64,000 nt of DNA from Actinomycetes bacterium (GCA_023428065.1 JAEYZI010000061.1:1-64000), one strand, 5' to 3'. Shown: positions 44,003 through 51,812, numbered from the stretch's first letter. Translations and numbers: made by a program. The notes: a model not told the origin generated them from the letters alone.

Positions 44003-44791
44003 TCAGCGCGCCCGGCGTCGCGCGGCGACGAGGGGTACGGCGAGGTCCGCCCGGTCCGTCACGATGCCGTCCACGCCGACATCGAGGAGGCGCCGCATCT
44101 CGTCCGGATCGTTGATCGTCCAGATGTGCACCTCGACGCCCGCCGAGTGGAAGGCGCGGACGGCGCGCTCGGTCGTGATCGTGGCGCCCGCGACGCGCAC
44201 GGGCATTTGCACGGCGTCGACCCCCGCGAGGAGGCGACGCAACGCGCCGTGGGCCCCGGCGCGCGCGGCGTGGGCGGCGGGGACCGCTCGGGCGGCGGAG
44301 AGGGAGGTCGCCACGCCGGGGAGTTCGCGGACGACCGCGCGACGGCGCGCGGCCGAGAACGAGCCGATGAGCACGCGTTCGATCGCGCGCGCGTCGCGCA
44401 CCGCCTTGACGGTGCCGGCGACGGCGTCCGCCGACTTCACGTCGATGTTGAACCGCGTCTCGGGGAAGGCGTCGAGCGCCTCGGCGAGCGAGCAGAATCC
44501 CTGACCCGCTCCGAGCTGCACGCGCCGCAGCTCGGCCGAGGTGAGCTGAGATACCTTCACCTCGCGGCCGGCGAGCCGCGTGAGGTCGGCGTCGTGACTG
44601 ACCATCGCGACCCCGTCGGCCGATCCGTGCACGTCGGTCTCGATGTGGGTCACCCCGGCGTTCACGGCGTGCAGGAACGCCAGGAGGGTGTTCTCGGGCG
44701 CGTCGAGGGCGAGCCCGCGGTGCGCGAGCACGCGCGGGGGAGCGGGGACGAAGTAGCCCGCCTCCTCCGCCTTACGCGCGCGGCGCGGCAT
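44003..44791 (-). CDS. Glycerophosphodiester phosphodiesterase family protein
   Basis: 262 residues with the GDPD active site: LAHRGLALDAPENT, HIETDVHGSADG, MVSHDADLTRLAG, FNIDVKS and a C-terminal VHIWTINDPDEMRRLLDVGVDGIVTD. No signal peptide. It should release glycerol-3-phosphate from phospholipid headgroup diesters. It overlaps the end of the SPFH gene by 20 bp and so belongs to the NfeD-SPFH operon. The 190 bp between it and rbpA (43812-44002) hold the rbpA leader; I see no gene there. Confidence 0.9.
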   Translation of the reverse strand: MPRRARKAEEAGYFVPAPPRVLAHRGLALDAPENTLLAFLHAVNAGVTHIETDVHGSADGVAMVSHDADLTRLAGREVKVSQLTSAELRRVQLGAGQGFCSLAEALDAFPETRFNIDVKSADAVAGTVKAVRDARAIERVLIGSFSAARRRAVVRELPGVATSLSAARAVPAAHAARAGAHGALRRLLAGVDAVQMPVRVAGATITTERAVRAFHSAGVEVHIWTINDPDEMRRLLDVGVDGIVTDRADLAVPLVAARRRAR

Positions 44792-45707
44792 CCGTCCCGG
44801 GGGTGCGCGCGTGGCGCGGCGCGAAGAAGCCCTCGCCGATGCCCTTGAGCGCCTCGGTGAGCTCGCTCGGGATGATCCACAGCTTGTTCGAGTCGCCCTC
44901 CGCGAGCTTCGGGAGGGTCTGCAGGTACTGGTACGCGAGCAGCTTCGAGTCGGGGTCGCCGACGTGGATGGCGTTGAAGACGGTCTGGATGGCCTCCGCC
45001 TCGCCCTGCGCCCGCAGCACGGCGGCCTTCGCGTCGCCCTCGGCCTTGAGGATCGCGGCCTGCCGCTCGCCCTCGGCGCCGAGGATGGCGGCCTGCTTCG
45101 TGCCCTCGGCCGTCAGGATCGCGGCGCGACGGTCGCGCTCGGCGCGCATCTGCTTCTCCATCGAGTCCTGGATCGACACGGGCGGGTCGATGGCCTTGAG
45201 CTCGACACGGCTCACGCGGATGCCCCACTTGCCCGTCGCCTCGTCGAGCACGACGCGCAACTGGCCGTTGATGTTGTCGCGCGAGGTGAGCGCCTCCTCG
45301 AGGTTGAGACCGCCGACGACGTTGCGGAGCGTCGTCGTGGTGAGCTGCTCGACAGCGCCGAGGTAGTTGGCGATCTCGTAGGTCGCGGCGCGCGCATCCG
45401 TCACCTGGAAGTAGACGACCGTGTCGATCGACACGACGAGGTTGTCCTCGGTGATGACGGGCTGCGGCGGGAACGACACGACCTGCTCGCGCATGTCGAC
45501 GAGCGGCCGCAGGCGGTCGATGATCGGCACGAGGATGTTGAGTCCCGGGCTCAGCGTCTTGTGGTAGCGGCCGAGCCGCTCGACGATGCCCGCGTAGGCC
45601 TGCGGGATGATCCGGATCGACTTGAACAGGATCGTGATGACGAAGATGACGATGATCGCGACGATGACGATCGTCACGATCGTCGGCACGAGGTTCGCGT
45701 CGGTCAT
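44772..45707 (-). CDS. SPFH/band 7 (stomatin-like) membrane protein
   Basis: 311 residues: N-terminal membrane helix (TIVTIVIVAIIVIFVITILF), SPFH domain (KSIRIIPQAYAGIVERLGRYHKTLSPGLN), then the coiled-coil repeat with AAIL-AEGE units typical of paraslipin/stomatin. Start ATG overlaps the NfeD stop (ATGA). The family forms membrane microdomain scaffolds together with NfeD proteins. Confidence 0.92.
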   Translation of the reverse strand: MTDANLVPTIVTIVIVAIIVIFVITILFKSIRIIPQAYAGIVERLGRYHKTLSPGLNILVPIIDRLRPLVDMREQVVSFPPQPVITEDNLVVSIDTVVYFQVTDARAATYEIANYLGAVEQLTTTTLRNVVGGLNLEEALTSRDNINGQLRVVLDEATGKWGIRVSRVELKAIDPPVSIQDSMEKQMRAERDRRAAILTAEGTKQAAILGAEGERQAAILKAEGDAKAAVLRAQGEAEAIQTVFNAIHVGDPDSKLLAYQYLQTLPKLAEGDSNKLWIIPSELTEALKGIGEGFFAPRHARTPGTDAAPRA

Positions 45708-46195
45708 GCGGATGCCTCCTCGGGCGTCGGATCGGTCGCGGGGACGACGACGGCGGTCGCGCCGTCGATCGCGGTCACCACGATGCGGGAACCCTCCTCG
45801 AGGCCGCGCGCGCCGATGCCCTCGGCGACGCGCGCGGTCCACACGTCGCCGTTGGCGAGCTTGACCTGGCCCGAACCGAAGCGGAAGTCGACGGTCACGA
45901 CACCGCCGAGGCCGAGCAGGGCGTCGACGTTGCTGCGGGCGGGATCGCCCCCCTTGCGCAGCGCGTGGAGGAGCGGCGGCCGCACGAAGAGCACGAGCAG
46001 GAGCGCGAGGGCGGCGGCGACGATGAGCTGCACCCACCAGGGTGCGCCCACGAGGCCCGTCACGAGTCCGCCCACGGAGCCGAGCGCGAGCATGAGGAAG
46101 GTGAACTCGAGGGTGTTCACCTCGATGATGACGAAGAGGAGGATGAGGCCGAGCCAGAACACCCACGCCCAACTCGAGATCACATCGGGTTCCAC
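45704..46195 (-). CDS. NfeD family membrane protein
   Basis: 163 residues: two or three membrane segments (WVFWLGLILLFVIIEV, FTFLMLALGSVGGLVTGLVG, LIVAAALALLLVLFV) followed by the C-terminal OB fold (LLGLGGVVTVDFRFGSGQVKLANGDVWTARV) that docks on SPFH proteins. This is the short NfeD1b-type form without the protease domain. GTG start; a TAGTTT hexamer about 36 nt upstream is the likely operon promoter. Confidence 0.9.
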   Translation of the reverse strand: MEPDVISSWAWVFWLGLILLFVIIEVNTLEFTFLMLALGSVGGLVTGLVGAPWWVQLIVAAALALLLVLFVRPPLLHALRKGGDPARSNVDALLGLGGVVTVDFRFGSGQVKLANGDVWTARVAEGIGARGLEEGSRIVVTAIDGATAVVVPATDPTPEEASA

Positions 46196-46280
46196 GGCGG
46201 CATCCCTTCGTCGTCGTACCTCGAAACTAGCACCGTCGGGGGCGCATGCCCCGGATGCCGGGTCCGGCGACCGCGGTCGC

Positions 46281-46286
46281 TAGGGT
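46281..46286 (+). promoter_or_regulatory. -10 element of SDR gene
   Basis: TAGGGT, 8 nt before the GTG at 46295. Confidence 0.35.
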
Positions 46287-46294
46287 GGGGGATC

Positions 46295-47059
46295 GTGAAC
46301 GACGTGCTCGCCCCCGACTCGCTGCGCGGTGTCCGCGCCCTCATCACCGGCTCCTCGCGCGGCATCGGCGCCGAGACCGCCGCCTATCTCGCCGCTGCGG
46401 GCGCGAAGGTCGTCATCAACTACCGCAACAAGGAGGCCCGCGCGCAGAAGGTCGTCGCGGGCATCGAGGAGCGCGGGGGAGAGGCCATCGCGATCGGCGC
46501 CGACCTCACCGACCCGTCGTCGGTCGCCGCGATGTTCGCCGAGGTGCGTGAGCGCTGGGGCGGCCTGGACCTGCTCGTGCTCAACGCCTCGGGCGGCATG
46601 GAGTCGGGGCTCGGCGAGGACTACGCGATGCGCCTCAACCGCGACGCGCAGCTGAATGTGCTCGACGCGGCGCTGCCGCTGCTCGGTGCCGGCTCGCGCA
46701 TCGTGTTCGTCACGAGCCACCAGGCGCACTTCATCGAGACGGTGCCGACGATGCCCGAGTACGAGCCCGTCGCGCGCAGCAAGCGCGCAGGCGAGGACGC
46801 CCTGCGCTCGCGCCTTCCGGAGCTCGACGCCGCGGGCGTCGCGTTCGTCGTCGTCTCGGGCGACATGATCGAGGGCACCATCACCGCGACGCTCCTCGAG
46901 CGTGTCAACCCCGGAGCGATCGCGTCGCGCCGCGAGGCCGCGGGCAAGCTCTACAACGTGTCCGAGTTCGCCGCCGAGGTCGCACGCGCCGCGGTCGAGG
47001 AGATCCCGGAGGACAACACGCGCCTCGTCGGCGACGTGAGCGACTTCGTCGGGCACTGA
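46295..47059 (+). CDS. SDR family oxidoreductase
   Basis: 254 residues. Cofactor motif TGSSRGIGAE, Arg/Asn-rich NADP-type loop (NYRNKEARAQ), then NASGGMESGL. The catalytic Tyr/Lys are not in a standard YxxxK: the region reads YEPVARSKRAGEDAL, i.e. Tyr-x6-Lys. Activity is therefore less certain than for fabG. Divergent from the NfeD operon and 13 bp before the NUDIX gene, with which it may be co-transcribed. Confidence 0.85.
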   Translation: MNDVLAPDSLRGVRALITGSSRGIGAETAAYLAAAGAKVVINYRNKEARAQKVVAGIEERGGEAIAIGADLTDPSSVAAMFAEVRERWGGLDLLVLNASGGMESGLGEDYAMRLNRDAQLNVLDAALPLLGAGSRIVFVTSHQAHFIETVPTMPEYEPVARSKRAGEDALRSRLPELDAAGVAFVVVSGDMIEGTITATLLERVNPGAIASRREAAGKLYNVSEFAAEVARAAVEEIPEDNTRLVGDVSDFVGH

Positions 47060-47072
47060 CGGAGGCGACACC

Positions 47073-47537
47073 GTGGTGAGCGCGCACCGGCACCGTCTCG
47101 TGTCGCGCGTGCTGCTGTTCGACCGCGACGACCGCGTGCTGCTCTTCCTCACGACGGCGCCCGATTCCTCCGGAGTGGCCCGCTGGTTGACCCCCGGCGG
47201 AGGGGTCGACCCGGGGGAGAGCCACGAGGAGGCCGCCCGCCGCGAGCTTTTCGAGGAGACCGGGCTCGCCGTCGATGCGCTCCGCGGTCCCGTCTGGGCT
47301 CATGACTACGACGTCGAGTGGGACTCGGCCGACCACGACACGGGCCACGCGGAGTTCTTCGTGCACGTCACGGACGCGTTCGAGCCATCACCCGACGGCT
47401 GGACCGACGACGAGAAGGTCGACGTGCTCGAGCACCGCTGGTGGAGCCTCGCGGAGCTGCTCGCGGAGCGTCCGCGCTTCGAGCCTCCGCAGCTCCTCGA
47501 GCTCATCCGCCGCGAGCTGCCGTCCTGCACCGCCTGA
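47073..47537 (+). CDS. NUDIX hydrolase
   Basis: 154 residues with a complete NUDIX box (GGGVDPGESHEEAARREL then FEETGL), flanked by RVLLFLTTAPDSSGVARWLTP and a C-terminal helix EPPQLLELIRRELP. It hydrolyses a nucleoside diphosphate linked to an unknown moiety. Follows the SDR gene on the same strand. Its stop is 12 bp from the dif-like site. Confidence 0.9.
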   Translation: MVSAHRHRLVSRVLLFDRDDRVLLFLTTAPDSSGVARWLTPGGGVDPGESHEEAARRELFEETGLAVDALRGPVWAHDYDVEWDSADHDTGHAEFFVHVTDAFEPSPDGWTDDEKVDVLEHRWWSLAELLAERPRFEPPQLLELIRRELPSCTA

Positions 47538-47546
47538 TCCTAAGCT

Positions 47547-47574
47547 AGCACTGATAAGCGCGATTATGTCAGTT
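47547..47574. other. dif-like XerC/XerD recombination site candidate
   Basis: An AT-rich island in a very GC-rich region with the 11-6-11 layout of a dif site: left arm AGCACTGATAA (47547-47557), centre GCGCGA, right arm TTATGTCAGTT (47564-47574). The inner bases GATAA and TTATGTCA agree with the arms of bacterial dif sites (right arm TTATGT-TAAAT in E. coli, TTATGTCAAGT in actinobacteria as I recall it). It is intergenic, next to a gene remnant. It could be the chromosomal dif or an element att site. Confidence 0.55.
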
Positions 47575-47577
47575 TGA

Positions 47578-47679
47578 ACCGCGTCGACGGGCCTCTTCAT
47601 CGCGGGAAACGCCCTGCTCCTCCTCGCCACCGTCGCCGTCACGCGCACGGCGCGTCGGCGGGAGCCCGTCACCGCCTAA
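47578..47679 (+). pseudogene. Possible C-terminal remnant of a membrane transporter
   Basis: After an in-frame TGA at 47575, 33 codons encode a Gly/Ala/Leu-rich helix (TGLFIAGNALLLLATVAVT) followed by RTARRREPVTA and TAA, which looks like the last membrane helix and basic tail of a major-facilitator-type transporter. No start or upstream part exists. Its stop overlaps that of the convergent regulator gene. Evidence is only composition and pattern. Confidence 0.35.
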
Positions 47680-49967
47680 CCGAGCAGCGCGTTCGCGCGG
47701 CCCACGCCCTCGAGCACGAGCGTCGTGCGGGTGACGAGCACGGGCTCGAGCTCGGGCGGGCACGCCTCGCGTGCGCGCTCCGCGCCGACGACCGCCGTGA
47801 GCTCGCCGAACGCGACGGCGGCCTCGTCCTCCGCTCCCTGACGGCACAGCACGGAGACGAGATCGCGCAGCGCGAGCGCGTAGCCCCCGCGGTCGCCCGC
47901 CTCCACGGCGGTCGCGACTGCCGCCGACAGCAGCTCGACCGCTTCCGGCCCCTCGACCCGCCACGCGAGCAGCTTCAGGACCCGAGTGAGGCAACGCGTC
48001 GCTCCGTGCTCACGCAGCACCTCGAGCTGAGGCGGATGAAGGTCGCGCTCCGCGGGAGGAACCGCGAGGGCATGCTCGAGCACCTCCGAGAGGGCCTGCT
48101 CGACGACGCGGTGCCGCGATGCCGCATAACGCACGCACTCGTGCGCCCACTCGGCGGCCCGGGGGTGGCTGTGCCCCTGCAGTCCCACGCACGACGCCAT
48201 CGAGAACCGCACGTTGTCGACGTTGCGGGTGTCACCCTCGGCCGCGAACAGCTCGATGGCGTGCTCGAACGCCGCGAGGCCCCGCTCCATGTCGCTCGGG
48301 TGGCTCGTGAACCATCCGAGGCCCTCCGCGTGCAGAAGATGCGCACGCATCCACGGGCCGGGATCCGGGAGGCGTCTCGCGGCGGCCACGGATGCGAGGG
48401 CCCGCTCCCCCTCCCCGCTGAAGGCGGCGAGGACGGCCGCGAGGTGATGCGGGTGCACGTGGGTCTCGCCGAAGCGGGCGAGGGCCGCCTCGACGACCGG
48501 CGCGACGAGGCGCAGGTCGCGGAAGCACAGGGCGAGCGCGATCACATGCAGCTCCTCGACCGCGGCGACCGCGAGCAGCTCGCCTGTGGCGAGCTCCGCG
48601 ATGACCGCGAGCACCTCGGCGTGCGGGCCGTATTGCTCGATACAGAAGGCGAGGTCGCCGACGACTGCGGAGCGCTCGCGCGGGGGCAGCTCCACGAGCG
48701 GCAGGAGCGCGGCGGTGTTCGCGGCGACCCATCGGGCCCGGTCCCCCGCCTCGGACAGGTCGTCGCGCCACGCGAGGGCCACGACCTCGCGCAGGCGCTC
48801 CCGCCAGGACGCGAAGCCGCGCTGCCGCACGGTCGCGATCGCATCCGAACCGGCCTTCGCCCTCAGGTGGGTGCGCACGGCGCTCGGCACGCGATAGAGC
48901 GCACCATCCGGCGAGATCCCGGCGGGGACGACGAACGACGCCTCGCAGAGGCGCACGACGGGTCCCGCGGCGTCGCGACCGATGAGCACGTCGGCCGCGG
49001 GAAGCGCGAACCGCGGCGGCCCCGCGACGAGTGACCGGAGCGCGTCGCGGTCGTCGGGGTCGAGTCCGTCCATCGCGCGCTCGATCGCGGCGCCGAGGGA
49101 CGCGTGCCGGCTGCCCGCGCGGCGTTCGAGCACTCCCAGATCGCCGCGGAGCCGCACCTCGATCTCCTCGAGGCTCAGGTTGCGGGCCGCGGCGGCGGCG
49201 AGCACGATGCCGAGCGGCAGGTCGTCGACGAGTTCGCAGATCCGGGTGATGGCCGCGACGTCGGAGGGCGCGACGGCGTCGCCGGCACGGTCGCGGAAGA
49301 GGGTCACGGCGTCGTCGCGGTCAGCGAGGCCGCCGATGCGCCGCTCCCCCGCCGCGTCCACGGGCGGCAGCACCGACGTCACGATCACGCGCGTTCCGGG
49401 TGCGCGGCGGGCGATCGCGCGCGCGAGTTCGTGCACCTCCTCGACGGCGCCGTCGGCGTCGTCGAAGACCACGAGGTGCTCTCGCGTCCCGAGGGCGACG
49501 ACGCACGAGTTGACGACGTCGTTGTCGAGCCCGATCACGACGTGGAGCGCGTCGGCCAGGCGGCCCGCGAGCTCTGCCGGCCGCGCGCCGTCGAGCGCGA
49601 CGAGCACCGGCACCGACTCGGTGCGGTGCAGCACTTCGCGCGCGAGGCGCGACTTGCCGGCGCCCGGCGGCCCGGTGAGCGCGACGACGTCGGAGCGTGC
49701 GACGAGAGCCTCGAGCGCGGCGAGCTCGGCATCCCTCCCCCGCAGCGCGCCCGCCGGCGCGTCGACGACGTCGCGTCGGCGCGCGAGCGCGGCCTCCACG
49801 AGCTGGGCTCGGGAGGCCGCGCCGAGCTTGCGGCGCAAGCTCGCGATGTGCGATTCGACGGTGCGGACCGAGACGTAGAAGGTCCCGGCGATCTCGGCGT
49901 TCGTCAGCCGCTGTCCGATCGCCGTGAGCACCTCGGATTCGCGAGGGGTGAGCTCCACGCCGCTCAT
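47676..49967 (-). CDS. LuxR-type HTH / NB-ARC-like ATPase regulator (HTH at N-terminus)
   Basis: 763 residues. A LuxR-type helix-turn-helix is at the very start (LTPRESEVLTAIGQRLTNAEIA, VSVRTVESHIASLRRKL, residues 5-60). An ATPase domain follows with P-loop TGPPGAGKSRLAREVL and Walker B-like HLVVFDDADG, then 450 residues of helical, TPR-like sequence. In LAL/MalT regulators the HTH is C-terminal, so the order is reversed here. Likely a signal-responsive transcription factor. ATGA overlap with the preceding 65-codon gene ties it to that gene and the methyltransferase. Confidence 0.85.
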   Translation of the reverse strand: MSGVELTPRESEVLTAIGQRLTNAEIAGTFYVSVRTVESHIASLRRKLGAASRAQLVEAALARRRDVVDAPAGALRGRDAELAALEALVARSDVVALTGPPGAGKSRLAREVLHRTESVPVLVALDGARPAELAGRLADALHVVIGLDNDVVNSCVVALGTREHLVVFDDADGAVEEVHELARAIARRAPGTRVIVTSVLPPVDAAGERRIGGLADRDDAVTLFRDRAGDAVAPSDVAAITRICELVDDLPLGIVLAAAAARNLSLEEIEVRLRGDLGVLERRAGSRHASLGAAIERAMDGLDPDDRDALRSLVAGPPRFALPAADVLIGRDAAGPVVRLCEASFVVPAGISPDGALYRVPSAVRTHLRAKAGSDAIATVRQRGFASWRERLREVVALAWRDDLSEAGDRARWVAANTAALLPLVELPPRERSAVVGDLAFCIEQYGPHAEVLAVIAELATGELLAVAAVEELHVIALALCFRDLRLVAPVVEAALARFGETHVHPHHLAAVLAAFSGEGERALASVAAARRLPDPGPWMRAHLLHAEGLGWFTSHPSDMERGLAAFEHAIELFAAEGDTRNVDNVRFSMASCVGLQGHSHPRAAEWAHECVRYAASRHRVVEQALSEVLEHALAVPPAERDLHPPQLEVLREHGATRCLTRVLKLLAWRVEGPEAVELLSAAVATAVEAGDRGGYALALRDLVSVLCRQGAEDEAAVAFGELTAVVGAERAREACPPELEPVLVTRTTLVLEGVGRANALLG

Positions 49968-50161
49968 GCCGCCCACGGTAGCGCTCGGCGGATGCGGGCG
50001 CACCCGTCGAGGAAGGCCCGCCGGAGCGTGCGCGCGAGCGTCCGCATCCGTGGCGGCCGGGGTTCGAGGCGCTCGAGGGCACGCCTCCGGTACTCGAGCT
50101 CGAGCAGGACGCGCGGCTCGTCGGGCCCGGTGCGCCAGATCCACGAGGAGTGGTCGCTCAC
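49964..50161 (-). CDS. Small basic protein, 65 residues, unknown
   Basis: GTG at 50161 overlaps the methyltransferase stop (GTGA) and the TGA at 49964-49966 overlaps the regulator ATG (ATGA). The product begins with VSDHSSWIWRTGPDEP and is very Arg/Leu rich (LELEYRRRALERLEPRPP, LARTLRRAFLDGCARIRR), probably helical. Coupling at both ends is the main support. I recognise no family; it could be a small regulator or partner of the ATPase. Confidence 0.7.
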   Translation of the reverse strand: MSDHSSWIWRTGPDEPRVLLELEYRRRALERLEPRPPRMRTLARTLRRAFLDGCARIRRALPWAA

Positions 50162-50994
50162 GACTGTTCCCGTCGTCGCCCCGTCACGATGAGGTAGTCC
50201 CAGTGCATCCCGTCCGGGTGCGTGAACTCCTCGGCGAGGTCGTCGATCGCCTCCGAGAGCGCCCGGGTCGCCGCCTCGTCCTCCGCGAGGGCGGCGAAGG
50301 CCATGACGGTCGGCCCGTAGTAGGCGGCGAAGAAGCGACGGAAGTCGCCGCGTCGCGGGAACTTGTCGGTCACGAGCGTTCCGGGTGTCGCCGTGACGAT
50401 GTCGACGCGATCGCCCCACAGTTCGGTGACGTGGTCCAGATCTCCCCACGCTGCGGGCGGCAGGGTCCCGGCCGGTGCCGGCGGGAGGTGCTGCGACATC
50501 GTCGTGAACAGGCGGCCGACGAAACTCGTGGGCGTCCAGTTGAGCACGCCGAGCCGTCCCCCCGTGCGCGTGACGCGCACGAGCTCGTCGGCCGCGAGTT
50601 GGTGGTCGGGCGTGAACATGACGCCGACGCACGACGTCACGACGTCGAACGAACCGTCCGCGAACGGCAGCGCCTCGGCGTCGGCCTCGACCCAGTCGAG
50701 CTCCGCTCCGGCGACATCCGCCCGCGCGCGGCCCGCGTCGAGCAGCTGAGGAACGAGGTCGGATGCCGTGACGCGGGCGCCCCGGAGCGCCGCCGGGATC
50801 GCGACGTTGCCGTCGCCCGCCGCCACGTCGAGCAGTCGCTCGCCGGCGACGTCGCCGAGGGCGTCGAGGAGCGCCGGTCCGAGGCTCGGGATGAGCTCGT
50901 CCGCGACGCGCGTGTAGTCGCCCGCCGCCCAGATCGCGCGTGCGCGGTCCTTCGGCGCCGGCGTGCGGGGGGTTCGGGGGGTGATGGTCGACAT
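50158..50994 (-). CDS. Class I SAM-dependent methyltransferase
   Basis: 278 residues. SAM motif I LLDVAAGDGNVAIPAA, acidic residue after strand 2 (TASDLVP), VEADAEALPFADGSFDVVTSCVGVMF (post-I and motif II) and a Trp-containing motif LNWTPTSFVG. This resembles UbiE/small-molecule methyltransferases. Substrate unknown. First gene of a three-gene unit with the small ORF and the LuxR-type regulator; divergent from a TetR gene, which is the probable controller. Confidence 0.9.
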   Translation of the reverse strand: MSTITPRTPRTPAPKDRARAIWAAGDYTRVADELIPSLGPALLDALGDVAGERLLDVAAGDGNVAIPAALRGARVTASDLVPQLLDAGRARADVAGAELDWVEADAEALPFADGSFDVVTSCVGVMFTPDHQLAADELVRVTRTGGRLGVLNWTPTSFVGRLFTTMSQHLPPAPAGTLPPAAWGDLDHVTELWGDRVDIVTATPGTLVTDKFPRRGDFRRFFAAYYGPTVMAFAALAEDEAATRALSEAIDDLAEEFTHPDGMHWDYLIVTGRRREQS

Positions 50995-51063
50995 GGTGAG
51001 TGCTTCCTTTCGTGCCGCGGAATACGGCGTGGAACACTCTCCCGGCGTGCGCGACCGCGGTCA

Positions 51064-51080
51064 TCCGTGCGCGGCACGGA
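51064..51080. promoter_or_regulatory. Candidate TetR operator in the methyltransferase/tetR spacer
   Basis: Perfect palindrome TCCGTGC-GCG-GCACGGA. The half-site GCACGGA recurs at 51086-51092 and 51110-51116, all within the 143-bp divergent spacer. Palindromes of this size are usual for TetR-family operators. Confidence 0.5.
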
Positions 51081-51125
51081 GATCCGCACGGAGTCGCGAT
51101 CGGCGTCGCGCACGGACGCCGGGTC

Positions 51126-51131
51126 GATAAT
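51126..51131 (+). promoter_or_regulatory. -10 element of tetR gene
   Basis: GATAAT, 6 nt before the ATG at 51138, 10 bp downstream of the last GCACGGA half-site. Confidence 0.45.
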
Positions 51132-51137
51132 GGTGCG

Positions 51138-51713
51138 ATGCCCCGGATCACCGCGCCCACCGTCGCCGAGCACCGCGTCGCCCAGCGGCGCGCGCTCCTC
51201 GACGCCGGCGTCGCCGTCGTGACCGAGGCGGGCGTCGCGGCGGCCACCCCGAGGGCGGTCGCCGAGCGCGCGGGCCTCGCCCGATCGACGTTCTACGAGT
51301 ACTTCCCCTCGCGCGACGACCTGCTCGCCGCGATCGCCCTGCAGGCATTCGACGACTGGGCCGCCGAGATCGACGAGGCGCTCTCGGGGGTCGAGCCGGG
51401 GCGCGCCCGACTGCACACCTACATCGCCGCGACCCTCCGGATGGCGGCCGATGGCAAACACGACCTCGCCACCCAGCTGCAGGAGGCGGAGCTCTCCCCC
51501 ACGCGCTTCGACGTCATCATGCAGTTGCACGAGCGGATCACCGCTCCCCTGCGCGAGTTGCTCGCGGGGCTCGGCGTCGCGGATGCGGACAGGTTCGCGG
51601 CGCTCGTGCAGGGGCTCATCGACGCGGGACTCGGGCTCGTCGCCCACGGGGCGTCCCCGGATGACGTGGCCGGCTCGATCGGCACCGTCGTCGACGCGGG
51701 CGTGCACCCCTGA
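51138..51713 (+). CDS. TetR/AcrR family transcriptional regulator
   Basis: 191 residues. N-terminal HTH (RRALLDAGVAVVTEAGVAAATPRAVAERAGLARSTFYEYFPSRDDLLAAI) at residues 14-63, then a variable helical ligand domain. Start at 51138 is the ATG after the -10 hexamer; the frame extends upstream but without homology. Flanked by a divergent methyltransferase unit and a co-oriented ABC exporter, with palindromes before each, so it may control both. Confidence 0.9.
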   Translation: MPRITAPTVAEHRVAQRRALLDAGVAVVTEAGVAAATPRAVAERAGLARSTFYEYFPSRDDLLAAIALQAFDDWAAEIDEALSGVEPGRARLHTYIAATLRMAADGKHDLATQLQEAELSPTRFDVIMQLHERITAPLRELLAGLGVADADRFAALVQGLIDAGLGLVAHGASPDDVAGSIGTVVDAGVHP

Positions 51714-51771
51714 CGACCTGAACGTCCCCTGAGTTTGCACGGGGCCCCGGACGAGTGCGAAGATCGTCTTA

Positions 51772-51786
51772 CCGACACCATGTCGG
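51772..51786. promoter_or_regulatory. Palindrome upstream of FtsX-like permease gene
   Basis: CCGACA-CCA-TGTCGG, perfect 6-bp arms, 27 bp before the chosen permease ATG. It overlaps an alternative in-frame ATG at 51780. Possible operator for the adjacent TetR protein, though it differs from the other palindrome. Confidence 0.4.
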
Positions 51787-51812
51787 CATCCCGCCCCCTC
51801 CCGAAAGTGACC

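Noticed and set aside
41906..44848. 980-residue plus-strand frame across lnt, rbpA and the GDPD gene
   Set aside because: Out-of-frame reading of lnt and antisense of rbpA/GDPD with Arg-rich sequence and no motif.
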